In this document: positions 52,301 through 63,892 of the stretch, piece after piece | Position numbering within the stretch: the first letter of the stretch is position 1 | Layout of the letters: each line of letters starts with the position of its first letter | Assembly: GCA_002118135.1 (NCBI GenBank) | Contig: BDIU01000118.1 | Span: 248,001-312,000, forward strand | Reading direction: 5' to 3' | Source of the DNA: Trebouxia sp. TZW2008 | Lineage: Eukaryota; Chlorophyta; Trebouxiophyceae; Trebouxiales; Trebouxiaceae | DNA length: 64,000 nucleotides | Made by a program: the position numbers and the translations under genes | Notes under the pieces: generated by a model | What the model was told of the DNA's origin: nothing | Seen by the model: only the letters and a program-made list of their open reading frames with translations | Database searches by the model: none

Positions 52301-53098
52301 GCACGTGCACACGATTGCTTTCCAGATGCTGCATGTATGTTGGATCACACGCAACAAGCGTCTGCTACTCATCTGCTGCTTTAGGAGACATATCATTCAT
52401 ATCATCCATTGCCCACTCCTTACTTACAATGATGTTTTGTCTGTCTTGAGGGATCTTGCAAGCATGTACTGATTCCTGTACAGGTGCTGGATGAGCTTGA
52501 TGTGGGTCACATCCCCATGGTTTCTGTCTGGAACAAGGTGGACGTGTGTGCAAACCCTGAGATGGTGCAGAGTGTGGCTGACAAGCGTGAAAACACAGTG
52601 TGCATCTCTGCCCAGACAGGACAGGGTCTGCCGCAACTGATGGAGCTTGTTGAGCGCAAGGTCCAGCAGAGCATGCTGCCTGTCGATGTGCTGGTGCCAT
52701 ATCAACAGGTGAGTGGTGAAGCAAAAAAGAGATTAGTTAAATGAATGAACTCCACAACAGGGAAATTTGAAGCATGCTGCTTGTGGATGTCTTGATTCCA
52801 CATCAGCAGGTGAGGTATCACAAATCATCAGTCCTAGATCTCGCCATAATTGGTCATGCTACTTATGCTTTGCTGGCTTGGTAAGCAATCTTAGCAGTCA
52901 CATGCAAGTGATACCTTGATAACAATGTTTTGGGTTTGTGCGCAGGGTGAGCTTTTTGGATCAATTCACAGGATAGGCATTGTTGAGTCAGAAGAGTTTC
53001 TGCCAGAAGGGACCCACCTAACAGCTAGAGTACCTGTATCTCTTGCCATGCAATTGGCGCCTTTTTCTTTTGAGCCCAAACAGCATCTCAATGCCTGA
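49330..53098 (+). CDS. HflX-type ribosome-associated GTPase, probably organellar
   Basis: HflX proteins bind the 50S subunit and help rescue stalled ribosomes. The ATG at 49330 ([17 protein letters not shown]) opens an Arg/Ser/Ala-rich leader resembling a plastid or mitochondrial transit peptide. The N-terminal HflX domain includes [11 protein letters not shown] (49654-49690), [18 protein letters not shown] and [18 protein letters not shown] (50200-50320), and [13 protein letters not shown]. The coiled-coil linker has [18 protein letters not shown] (about 51150-51195). The G domain gives [14 protein letters not shown] (51602-51645), a TLDPTTR switch, [13 protein letters not shown] (52010-52045), WNKVD (52530-52545) and SAQTGQG. 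The C-terminal part ends [16 protein letters not shown] and PKQHLNA, then TGA. The in-frame codons upstream of 49330 lack an earlier ATG in the same exon. Confidence 0.92.
49783..50007 (+). repeat. 27-bp minisatellite in the first HflX intron
   Basis: About eight imperfect units of exactly 27 bp follow one another, each starting near CCAGCATGCCATG. The array begins just after the GTAAAC donor of the first HflX exon. Because 27 is a multiple of three, one plus frame stays open and encodes nine-residue units of the type VAPACHxLx. I take it as intronic, since it follows the splice donor and has no counterpart in HflX proteins. Confidence 0.88.
52764..52815 (+). repeat. Copy of an HflX exon end with its own donor
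   Basis: The exon ending near 52709 reads [13 protein letters not shown] followed by GTGAGT. About 100 bp downstream the intron contains [13 protein letters not shown] followed by GTGAGG. The frame of the copy is open and the donor is intact. Confidence 0.8.
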
Positions 53099-53710
53099 GT
53101 GAGCTAGCAGCTTTCAGTGTACACTATGTGATTGGTCACAATCTGTCATACACAAATTGCTACCATCTGCTTGCAAAACTGACTTGCACAAAAGTGTGGT
53201 GTTGTGAAAGGTAGCCACCTGCTTGTTTGTGAATAAATTATGCGCTGTGCAAGCCATTGTAGCTGCTAAGATCGTCTGCTGTTTTGTCAGATCAGCAGAG
53301 TGCTAGTGCATGTCAGGGAATTTGCATGAAACTGGGACAGCCATCAAGCGCTACAAGATCCTTGCCAGTACCTTTGCTGGCTAACAGTCCATGTCAGATG
53401 AGTTCATCTCGTTGTCGCAGTAACATGCCAGCATTTCTCTTACGGCAGGCTGTACCTAGTGCATGCTCCACAGAGACGCTCCAACAGGCGTAGCTGCAGC
53501 TTACATGATTCCAGCAAAACCTGGAAACTGCCAAGCTTGACTTGAAAGGACACAGCATGTCCAAAGTTGTCATACAGAAGCAATGGCATATAGATAACAC
53601 ATTGATATACAGATATGACCAACACCTGCTGTACAAGCTGCGAATTGCATCTCAAAATTATAGTGCAAATCAGGGAACAGCTCCTTGCTGACATATACAC
53701 AAAAAGGGAG
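53099..53710. other. Convergent intergenic region, HflX and GTPBP1-like genes
   Basis: The genes end toward each other, so this is 3' untranslated and spacer sequence. An AATAAA-like word (GTGAATAAATTATG) is near 53230. Small open frames have no recognisable domain. Confidence 0.5.
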
Positions 53711-56700
53711 TCACTCTGTACCAACGACCATGCCAATGCCCTTTGTTTTTCCTTCTCTGAACACAAGTCTGGTGCCAGCTGTCAGAAACTCTGGACGTTG
53801 CAAGAATCTGAAGCGCACACAGGCCCTGTCCCCTGATCGCAACCTCTCTTTGTCCATGGCAATGACCCTTGCAGCTTGACGAACAATCTCACAATGTATG
53901 ACGGCCTGCAGCATTGCAATGCAAAGTTTGATGACCCCTAGACAAGCAGCCAGCACAGCTTGGGCCGACCAAGTATGTCCGCCTGCAGCATAAATTGTCG
54001 CTGGAAATCCAACAGAGCTGCACTGACGGTCAAGGCATGCACAGCACAAGCTGACCAATTGACCAATGGAGCTTGAAGCTGTCCAATAATGCACAATACA
54101 CAGCATGCAAGGCAGCCATGCCGTTCTTCGTTGTTGATTGCATATACATGCTGTGGTCAAACATTGTGTGACAAGGTTTCAAACCTGATAGCGAGGCTGG
54201 ATGGTGGTGGAATGGGTCAAAATAGCAATGTCAGCATCAAATTCCCAGGATGCCTTGGGCTTGGCTCTCTCATCCACCAGCACCATGCCTTTGCGCACCT
54301 GGTTGCGCTTCACCTTCTTCAATGCAAGAGCTGCTGTCTGTCCAGCCACAACCTGAAACAATGCGCATCTTCTATGAATTGTCACAATTTCTAGATGCAA
54401 TTCTTGCGGATGTGGTGCTGATGTTACTGTCTAGCTAAACATGTGATCATATCTGATTGACTGCACCAACAGTATATATGTTCAGCGGTATTTTTGATTG
54501 ACACAATGAACCTGCTCATCAAGACCAGGCAGTCTAAAGCCAATAAGTAGCAAGTGACAACAGTGGTAATGGGCTAACGACGTGAGCTTGGGCGCTCACC
54601 CTGCTGACAGGCAGCCTCTTGTACTGAATGCTCTTGATGGCTGTTGGCTTGAATGTGCCGTCTCCAACATCAGGGCCCAGCATCAGGTTGGCGTTGGTGG
54701 TGATGACGCCCTTCTTGACAGTGCCAGCAATGACAGTACCCACTCCAGGAACACCAAAGGTCTCATCAATGATGAACTCAGCGTAGTCCTTGACCTTGTC
54801 ATGCCTGCAGTCATGTGCTTTTGTTCTGCTAACATGCTAGGTGACACAGCTAGGTTGTCCTACTTTGCATGTGCAACAGTTTGCATTCTGACTGATGAAC
54901 GTGCGTTTGCAGGACGGTACAAGGTCTTATTGACAACATGGTCAAGACCAAGCTGGCACAAGCAGATATAGAACATCTGCACACCATGATGATGATGATG
55001 CAAAAATTGATGTTGAGAAAAGGCCTTCCAGGGTGCAATGCCATGCTGGAGTAACATGAAAGCATATCTTCATCTCTGCAACTTACCAGGCAGCTTCAAT
55101 GCAGAAGTTGCCAGGCAAGATGCAAAAACGAAAGTATGCCTGCATATTACTGCAGTCGACCATGCAGAATGAAGCCAGATGCATGCCTTCAGCAAGGACC
55201 ACATTCAGCATGCCGTCTTTGACACAAAAACAGGTGAGGAGATGCTGCAAAGGTATGGTTCAGCTTACCACTTGTGGCGCTGGGGCAGGAGGTTGTAGAA
55301 GAGGCGCACCAGCTCCAAGCCCTCCCCGGTCACAGAGGATGTCAGGAAGACAGGTGCCAGACTGTCAGTGTGCATGTGCCGGGCACATGTCAACACGTCA
55401 TCCTTGTTACGCACCTGTGGACAATGCGCACAGTGAGAAGACTGACATGCAAAGGATGCACTTGAAGAAGAACCAACGATGAATTTGTTTAGGTACAGGG
55501 TCTGTCCCGGATTGAAATGCAGTCGCGGTGCTGGCCCCATGGTCTGCACACCTAAAGGTAGCAAAATGAGCCCGCTGTATGGCTTACAGAAACAAAGGGA
55601 GGCAAACATGTTGCCTACCTTGCTTTCAGGCAGGCACAGGTGTCCATCAATCAATTCATCATTTGAAGAAAAAGGAGAAAGGATGAAAGCATGGCAATGT
55701 GCAGACGGGACTTTTGAAGCGAGACATGCAGTGCAAGTGCAAATATGTTTCTGCGCATTTTTGACAACATGCAGAACTGCACTGACGGTCAAGGCATGCA
55801 CAGCTGCGCAACAGGCTCATGGCATTGCTTTCTAGGAGATGTTGCAGCTCCTGACAGAACAAACAGATTGTGAAGGGATAGTGCAGACTGACAGTGCAGA
55901 CAGCAAAGCCGGAAGGTCCCCACCATGAAAGGCTTCTTTTTGACACCAGGCTTCTTCAGAATTGCTTGCAATGTTGCCAGAGTGTGCTTGAGCACATGCT
56001 CTGGGCAGATGTCCACCTTGGTCACCACAAAGAAGACAGGCACCTTCAGAGCTAGTGCCACCCCCATGTGCTCCTTGCACATGCCAACAATACCTGCACA
56101 AATGCAAAGGCTTGCATTCTGAGACTGCAAGGATGGTATTTCTGCTGAACGGGAGCTGGCATGTGTTGCTGCTGATGGAACAGAAGCAGCGTGACAAGGC
56201 ATTGACAGCAGCATATGAGGGTGCATGTCAGTTTTGGCAGGGCAGTGCCATGTGAAGCGGCCATGCCATTACTGCTCTGAACATCTGCTGCACCGCCCAC
56301 AAGACAGACTGGTCTGACAAGCTGTTCTTGCAATGAATCGTACAATAGCCCAACTGATCATGTCACGTGTCTGCAAACCAAGTAATTGAGACTGCAGTGT
56401 CAACAGCATGAAGGCAGGGCATTTTTAGATTTGCTCACCTGCATTGGCTCCCACAATCAAGCAGGCATAGTCTGGCATGTGCCCTGTCAAGCCGTATGCA
56501 GTGGTCTTGAAGTAGCGCTCATGCCCAGCCAGATCCACCAGGGTGACCACCTTTGATGCCCTTGCAATGTACTCAGCTGAGGAATTGCTACGGAACATCT
56601 GATCGTTCAGGATGTTGCACTTGCTGTCCAACTGCACCAAGTAGAAGCAAATGTCAATCAAGACGCCTTGACAGACATTTTCATACATCTGCTCTGATGC

Positions 56701-58850
56701 TGACGGCAGCAGCGCTCTCTCAGGTAGCAGTCATGAAATCACACCCTTTGCATTGGCAGCATCTTGACACAAGATGCAGTGCACAGCTTGACAACGAATC
56801 CAACATGTTGTTTGATCCAAGACAAGAGCTGATGCTTGCCAGTCAAAGGCACTGTCAGCAACATCAAGAACAATAAGCAGTCCAGGGCCAAAACAGAGCT
56901 GTCTGCTTACACATAAGTTGTGCTGCCCAATGGAGGAGGTCCTTCCAGTTGCCTCCTCATGTCCATGCTTGAACACCTTAGATCTGGCAAAGCCTCGCCC
57001 ATCATCCAGAATATGCCTTGTCAACACGCCAACCTAAGCCAGCAGCATTTCCCTTGATACTGAGAAGTCAACGCATTCCCGTTCATCCATAAGTATTGTG
57101 GTGTGGAGTCATAGTACGGGCACAAGCCATGGCGAATCTGCACAGAATGAGTACACGATGCCTTGCACAATAGTTGCTGGCGCCAACGACACTATCTGCG
57201 TGAGAAGGAGCTTGACAAAAGCAGGCAGATGTGCAATGTGCTCACCATGGTCGACTTGCCAGAGTCCACATTGCCAATGATAGCAACCCTGAGCTCTGCT
57301 GGGGATACAGAACCAGGGTTGGCCCTTGCTCTCACCACTACATCAGCGGTTGCACTTTCTGCACGCAGCATCACAGCTGATGAAACATGTGCCTTTTGTG
57401 TTGTGACAGATGTCTGTATCAGTTAAGAACAGCAAAATAATGCTCTACAAAGCGTAGCAACAAACAGAGCAATGAGATATTGTAAGTCATTGTGGTCCAT
57501 GTCAGCTCACTTAGTAAAATCAAACACCACAGCGAGCTAATGACATGAGCAGAAACTATGTGCCCACTCAAGGTGAATGGTGTTGAATGTTACAGCAGCC
57601 ACTTTGCCAGGACCTGAGTGACAATGATATGCACAACACAACAAGCACCTGCATATGCATATCAGTGAATGACCATACTCTCCGTTCCATGATTGATGGT
57701 CTCAAGTACTTGCATATTAGGTATTACGTGTTGGCGCTGACGTATTGCGTGATGCATAAATTGCATTGCATGTCAGTAATCCATGCTCTCAAATACTGCG
57801 AATTTTGTATTACATGTTGGGGTTTTGAGTATGACGTATGGTGATGCACTGATGCATGTAAGGTCGTACCTGCAGCCTCGCTGTTGCTGGGCACCTTCCT
57901 CTGCCTCAGGATAGTCATGTCTGCAGATGCAGCATGCATGGCACTCTCCACCTTCTTCAAAATTTCAGCCAACTCAGCCTCTGTCAGAAGCTCAGGGCCC
58001 CAGCCCCCAGGTCCGCCAATGGTAATCAGTGCCTCGCCAGTGCTGCTCACCTGAGACAGCAACTGCCCATTTGAGCTTGGAGGTTGGCAGCCTTTTCCAG
58101 AGCAGTGCTGCTCATTGGGCTTAATAATCAATGCTGCTCATCAATCAGGAGCATTGACTGCCGATTTGAGCTTGCATATGAGGGACACAACAGCAAAGCA
58201 AGCATGTAAGCAAGACATGCATACGAGGACTCTATTCCTGACTTGACTTGTGCTGCTACTATGCAAGGGCCATCCTACTCTGTATCAACCAGAGTAGGTC
58301 AGATGATGCATGCTTGAGGTGTTGCGTGCCACCTGACGTGCTGCACACAATTGACAAATGCAAAGTCATGCTTGCAAGATACAGGCGTAGGACATAGCTG
58401 GAAGACCTGACTGTTCTGCAAGTGCCATGACACAAGGATGAGTGGCAGCAAACTGGCAAAAGGCAGCAGCTCACATCAGCTTTCAGAATGTCCAGCGCAT
58501 GCTCCACGCGCATGTCATTTTCCTCCTTCACAGACAGCCCTGACAATGCTTGCGCAAGAGGCACACCAGCATCTTTTGCCACACCATTTGCCTGCAAGTA
58601 CAGGTTGGTGTCTTGCCGGTGATCAAGCTCTGTTTGTCAAACTGCAACAAGCGGAAAGGTGCACAGCTCTAGCATATTGTTTGGCATTGCATACCTTCTG
58701 CCCAGATGCAGAGCCATTGTTCAGCAGATCAGTTGCAGGCTGATCTGCTGTCAAGCCTGTGATGCTCTCCACCCAGCCATGAGAGTCGCCTGCATCTTTG
58801 CTGAGATGGTGTACCTGACGATGCTTCTGCGAACCACTTGTGGCTGCCAT
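53711..58850 (-). CDS. GTPBP1: GTPBP1/2-type translational GTPase
   Basis: The family is EF-Tu-like and has been linked to ribosome rescue and mRNA decay in animals. The ATG at 58850 gives [18 protein letters not shown]; an in-frame ATG at 58877 is an alternative. Later exons carry [12 protein letters not shown] (58530), [20 protein letters not shown] (58040-57980) and [13 protein letters not shown], the G1 box (57290-57250). [19 protein letters not shown] is followed by ATGRTSSIG (57010-56930). Then come [16 protein letters not shown], the G3 box (56550-56500), and [12 protein letters not shown], the G4 box (56040-56005). [20 protein letters not shown] (55350-55290), [18 protein letters not shown] and [20 protein letters not shown] (54755-54610), and [10 protein letters not shown] follow. 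The end is [16 protein letters not shown] with TGA at 53711. All GTPase boxes and the two beta-barrel domains appear in order, so the gene looks complete. Confidence 0.93.
54013..54045 (-). repeat. Short sequence shared by two GTPBP1 introns (copy 1)
   Basis: On the minus strand a 27-bp block, starting CTGTGCATGCCTTGACC and ending GTCAGTGCAG, occurs at about 54013-54045 and again at 55771-55800. It is identical in both and lies inside introns of the same gene about 1.76 kb apart. Its CAG end resembles a splice acceptor. Confidence 0.7.
55771..55800 (-). repeat. Short sequence shared by two GTPBP1 introns (copy 2)
   Basis: This is the partner of the block at 54013-54045, with the same 27 bases in the same orientation in an upstream intron of the GTPBP1-like gene. 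Confidence 0.7.
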
Positions 58851-59024
58851 TCTGAAGTCTGAGATGCTCGTCTGCATAGACGATTGTGTTTAAGCGCTGT
58901 TTGAGCTAATGAGCAAAGACACAGCCAACACTCACCACAGGATGTGTAGCTCTGGCAGAGGCTGATCACCAGCTATCGTTTAGATATTCGTAAAGTTTGT
59001 AATCGTAAAGTCGTACACGACGTT

Positions 59025-59540
59025 GTGTATCTTTGTTTGTGTTTGGTTGCGAAGTCTGAGCTCACTGTGTCCCTACACGAACGCAAGCAACGGCAATATT
59101 TCTTGCAGCATGCAGGTACTCCTGCGAGCACAGGTCGCAGCAGCGCTTGGAAACTAGAAAACTTCACTGTGCCCTACCTAGAAAACATTGTATATCCAAC
59201 GTCTCAAGCACGAGATGCCATCCTGAACGCACAAACCAAGTTGAAGCTGGCAAAATATGCTTCCAGCAATCGCGTCAGTCCGTTGACATCGACCGAAGTG
59301 CAGTATGTCGACGATGTGCGGTTGCTCACCGTCCTGGCGTACTGACCTGTTCAAAACGGGGTTGCTCGGCTCTTGTCTCAAGCGGAGGAGGTCCTAGACG
59401 TGGAGAAGCTCCTCGGCATTGCTTCCTGCTTCCTCCTCGCCTCGCAGGGTTCTTTAACCTAACTGCAGCTTCTGCCAAAGGAGCAACTGCCAAGGGGCAT
59501 GAGCACGAAAGCACAACAGCAACTGACAGAATACATTGAG
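59025..59540 (+). CDS. Possible small plus-strand gene, unrecognised
   Basis: An open frame from about 59025 to 59345 reads RKQRQYFLQHAGTPA, WKLENFTVPYLENIVYPTSQ and ARDAILNAQTKLKLAKYASS before a stop. A second frame continues to 59539. Composition looks more protein-like than its surroundings, but there is no ATG and I recognise no family. It lies divergently beside the GTPBP1-like gene start (58850), so it could be the first coding exon of a gene whose other exons I cannot identify. Confidence 0.3.
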
Positions 59541-60439
59541 AATTAGCAGGGCTTTCAGGAAAACAGTGTAGGCGAGGCTGTCCACCCAGTTTGTGACGTC
59601 AGGGCATCAGCTGCACCACAAACAGCCGCTGTTTGTGCTGAGCTGCATATTATGAAAATGACATTGACTCATGATAAATAGCGACAAATGAATTCCTTTC
59701 AGGACCTGGTCACCTGGCGGAAAAGGGTTTTGCTGCAGGCAGTCTGAAAAGTCTCAACAGGGTTACTGACCTTACACGCAGCACACTGCTTACTTCTTGT
59801 GCAAACGCCTCTTCTGACACACTTCGTCATGCATGACATGCTACGCTAGAAAGGCTAGATCATCTCGAATGCTGCTGCCCCTCTCAACATGCAAGTCCCA
59901 GCACGAGGCTTGCTTTGATGACAACTAAGAAAGCGCAACTAGGGCTTGGCTGAGGACTGCCAGTCAACAGCATTGTTTGCTTCCAGAATTGCTCTCAGAT
60001 AGATTGCCTCGTTGTCTGTATCTTGCAGCTGCTCACAGCAGTGAATCCGAAAATTTGTTATACACTTTACTGACCTGCAAGGCAATCAGGGAGTCAGGCC
60101 AAAATATTGCCATGCAAGCTGATGAGCAGCAAGACATGCATGCATCAAAATTCAGCTGTGAAAAGCAGCATGCTGATGCACGCCAAGTGTAAACAAGGCA
60201 TTGTGACTTATGCATAAGCTGCTTGATGAAGTTGCCAGAAGGCAGCAGCATTGAGAGACTGCCTGTATGATATCGTGAGCAGCCAAACAATAACAGCTGG
60301 TCCAAGATTGTGACTGTGCTTGCCTGGGGTACAAGCGCAGGTCATGACTCAACTGACCTTGACAGTAGGCCATAGTAAACCTGTGGGTTAGAGTTTCAGA
60401 GATGTGGGCATCATTGTGACATCTGCAGCCTCTGAGTCA
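59541..60439. other. Stretch without a recognised gene
   Basis: Only short open frames with no familiar motif are present on either strand. It lies between the possible small plus-strand gene and the repeated terminal exons of the DPH7-like gene. Confidence 0.4.
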
Positions 60440-61015
60440 TCAAGCTGCTTCAGCAGCTTCCACTAACCACCTCCACCACTCAGAGCTGCAGGTGGAATGC
60501 ATGTTGGCTGTGGCAGCTCTTGCAGCCACTGCCAATGTGCAGACTGTTCTGGAGTCCATAAGTGCAGAGGACGCTCGTACGAGGAGCAGGTTGCCACAGT
60601 GGAGTAGCCGAAGCTTGCAAGTGCTGCTTTGGCAGCTTACCGTTTTGGCAGCACTTTCATCACTCAAAGTTGCAGCTGAACTCACCGCCTGCGGAGGCAG
60701 CTGCTGCAGGCACTGCTGGCATCACATTATTTGTGATCAGTAGATTGTATCTGGGGTTCACAAGTGCAGCGGAAGGCTGTAACAATGGAGTAACTGGGTG
60801 ATGGCAGGTGCTGCTTCGGCAGCTTGCTCTTTCTGCAACACATCCACCACTTGAAGCTGCAGCTGAGTTCAACACCTGCTGAGGCAGCTGATGGAGCCAC
60901 TGTCAGAATAGCTTGTTGGTCAGCAGATTGTTTCTGGGGTCCACAGGTGCAGCAGGCGGTCATAGAAGGAGCAGGTTGCAGCAATGGAGTAGCTGGGTGT
61001 TGGTAGGTGACACCA
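60440..61015 (-). repeat. Triplicated last exon and 3' flank of the DPH7-like gene
   Basis: Three units spaced about 180-200 bp apart each contain a version of the final exon. The unit nearest the gene (about 61012-60920) encodes [20 protein letters not shown] and ends in TGA. The middle unit (about 60812-60735) is diverged (LPSPSYSIVTAF) and has lost the family pattern. The farthest unit (about 60630-60539) again keeps a good frame: FGYSTVATCSSYERPLHLWT. Flanking sequence with AGCTGCAGCTGA-type blocks is repeated between the units. Confidence 0.88.
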
Positions 61016-63892
61016 GTCAGCGCCATAGCCCAAAGTCTTTTGGTGCGGGTACTCCTCACACACCTCCACACTGCCTGCTGCCTTGTCTGCCTTGAGCACT
61101 GCAGCATATTCAACAGGTAGTGGAATGAACTGTAAGTCCAAATGTCACGAGGTCAATTCCAGCCCAAATCTACATAGTAAAATTCATGGTTCTTGTAGGC
61201 ATCAACAAGGTCGCTACTTTCATTTCGATGTCATTGTTTTTGCTTGATTTCTTGCAGCTGCCTCATGTACGCTGTCCTGCAGGCAACTGCATAAGCACCA
61301 ATAATGTGCGATTTACGCCTCTGGGCAAATCTGCATCACCTGGCGTCGCATTCATGTAATGTGGTGTAGCACGTGATCAGACATTGTGCATATTTGAGCC
61401 ATTTCTGATCATCCCTTGAAGGTGCTCTTGCCAGCAGTATGCTTTTGAACACAGCATCAAGCGAGGCGTTGTGGGACAGTCATGCATAGCACTGCTCTCA
61501 GATGTGGTTGGCTGCTTGACAGGAGCTTACCGGCAAAACCATTGTGCATACAAGCCGCTAGAATGTGATATGGATCCCTGGGATGCCATTTCAATCGCCA
61601 AACACCACCTCCTGTACCCGCCTGAAACCATGCAAACACATCACTCACATATGGCTTCTGCTGGGTAAAATTGACTGTCGGTTTGTACCAGCTGCATTAC
61701 TTGACTTCATGAAGACATTATGCATCGAGCTTGTGTCAGATTCAGTGATTACATCATTTATCAGGTCAGCGCAGGTACAGGATTCACAGCATGCTCAGTG
61801 GACCGCTGCATTGCAAGCAGACCCCATCGATAACATGGAAATGCGAAGCTACTTGCCATGTAGCTGTCCAGTGACCAACTTGTGCAAGCCTGTTCAATTG
61901 CACTAAAGAGGCTTGCACAACCTAGTCAGTGATTCACTGACAAGTGCGCATCATTTCCAATTGAGAGAGGGCTTTGTGGCTGGGAGTGTGCATGTTTTGC
62001 ATATGATGCAATGCAGGCAGGCAGCCAGGGATGATCTTGGACGGGAGGCGCTCACATTGGACAGGTGAAGATGTGCAGAACAACGAAGAGCAAGACACGC
62101 TGACCTGAGCCACCTGCATTGGCTTGGCCATATTCCTTGTGTCCCATAAGCGCACATACTCATCATAGCTGCCAGTGACTAAGCAGTGCTCTTGGTGAGG
62201 GCTGCTTGCAATGCAGCACACTCCAGCATTGTGGCTCTTCCTGCATACATACTTCAGCATTGTGGCTCTGCGTCCCTATACGCCAATGCGAAACAATCTT
62301 TACGAGATGGACTGAAGCTCCTTGTCATCATGTCAAACTGCATAGCATAATGTTGTGCGTTGCAGCGATTGCCTGATGCGTGTCAATTGCTGCGGTCAGC
62401 ATGGACAGCCAATTTGCTGTACAGAGCCTGCAGCACACTCCAGCGTTGAGGCTCTTCCTGCAGCTACGCTGAAAGCTCAGACAAGGGGGATTGCCTGTCC
62501 AGTCATGGCCATACATCTCTAGACTTGTTATCAACGCCCGCTTGAGGTACACAACTTACATGCCTTTGACTTTGTAGCTTTTGAGAACGAGTCTATAACA
62601 GCAATATGCTCAAGCGCCTTGTCAGAACGACAACTTGCACAGCATTTCTGTGGGCATTGCAGCAATGGCATGGTGCTTGTTGATGACTGCGGTCAGCAGA
62701 GACATTTGGCAGTCAACTTGCCTTGCAAAAGTAGACTGCTGTCATAGAAACTGCATCTGCAACAGTCTCAGCACCCCATGCTGCACTTGTGTATGCTGTG
62801 CCCATCCTAATCATTATGAAAGCAACAGTGCAAGCAGGGACTCTCAGTAGCATGGCTGCAAGGGTGAGTGCGTCCTGTGCAGTGCATCCCGCATTTGCCA
62901 GTGCAGTGCATCAATTGGCAGCATAGCTGGTACTGGCAAGTAGTCAGAGCTGCGCACATACAAACAGTACACAAGCCAGCTGCCGGGATGCAGGCAGAAA
63001 GATTTATGCTGCAGTTGTGCACGTTGCGCTGTCAAGTGTAAAAGAGCTTGCCTGTTGACAAATAGGGGAGAAGCAACAGGCTGCCGCAGGTCCCACCCTT
63101 TGAATATGCAGTCATCAGCGCCAGAATACACCACGCTCTCCTGTCAGGCAAAAGATGCATGAAACACAAAGCACCAAATGCTGCTAGGGCACCATAGCAT
63201 GCATGCTGGGCATAGCAAGAAACTATACCTGCCAGCGATCATATGCCGCACTCCATGCCTCTAAGTCATGAGCCTGCCAAGTTTGAGTGACAGACATCCC
63301 TGCCTCAGTCATCTGCATTGTACAGTGCAGTCTCCATACTGGCATACTGTGCAGTGCCCCTCAGCTTAGCCTGTTGCATTGCAGTAGCTTTGAAGGGATA
63401 TGTCTGTACCTGTAGGGATGACACAGCGCCTGACGAAAGGCTGACAACGATGTCCTGTCCTGAACTGACCACATCTAGTGATACTGCCATTGCATCATCT
63501 GAAATAGAGACTGCTTGCTGCTTGACTAGCTGAGGGGCTGATAAGGTCTGCTCTACAGAGAGCAGGTACAAGCTGCCATCTGCACAGGCTGCTAGCAGGC
63601 AAGCTGGATGCTGATGCTGCCACCTCATGTCAAAGACTCCAGAGATTGGGAGTTTTTGCAGCAGCTGCAATTGCCATGAAAAGTCTCTGTCTGTCTGCTC
63701 AGCGCTGATAGGCTTGCTTGCTTGGGAGTCTGTACCCAGCATGTACAGATGCAGGAGTCCATGCCGTGTCTGAGAGGTCTCTTCCAGCTCATACGTCCCA
63801 ACAGCCAGTAGACTCTGTAAACCTGAGATGGGACAAAACTCTGTGCTGTCTGCATTGACATTCAGCACGACCTCCTGATGCAGGCTGCTCAT
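60920..63892 (-). CDS. DPH7: DPH7/WDR85-like WD40 protein, diphthamide pathway
   Basis: DPH7 is a WD40 protein that acts as a methylesterase late in diphthamide synthesis on translation elongation factor 2. The ATG at 63892 opens [20 protein letters not shown], followed by [19 protein letters not shown] and a repeat ending [20 protein letters not shown] (about 63635-63570). The next exons give [18 protein letters not shown] (63130-63080), [20 protein letters not shown] then VRLWDTRN (62215-62135), and [20 protein letters not shown] (about 61620-61560). Then come [18 protein letters not shown] (61055-61005) and the final [17 protein letters not shown] with TGA at 60920. The YGADW and CSFYDxxLHLW blocks are the family's C-terminal hallmark. 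Part of the WD region is duplicated in an intron and the terminal exon is triplicated. Confidence 0.9.
62213..62470 (-). repeat. Copies of a DPH7 WD-repeat exon edge
   Basis: The exon start [13 protein letters not shown] lies near 62245-62200. Its first bases recur immediately upstream (about 62275-62250) and again at about 62470-62428 ([10 protein letters not shown]), about 217 bp away. Sequence near 62355-62435 also resembles 62645-62720. These are in the intron before the exon in transcription order. Confidence 0.7.
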
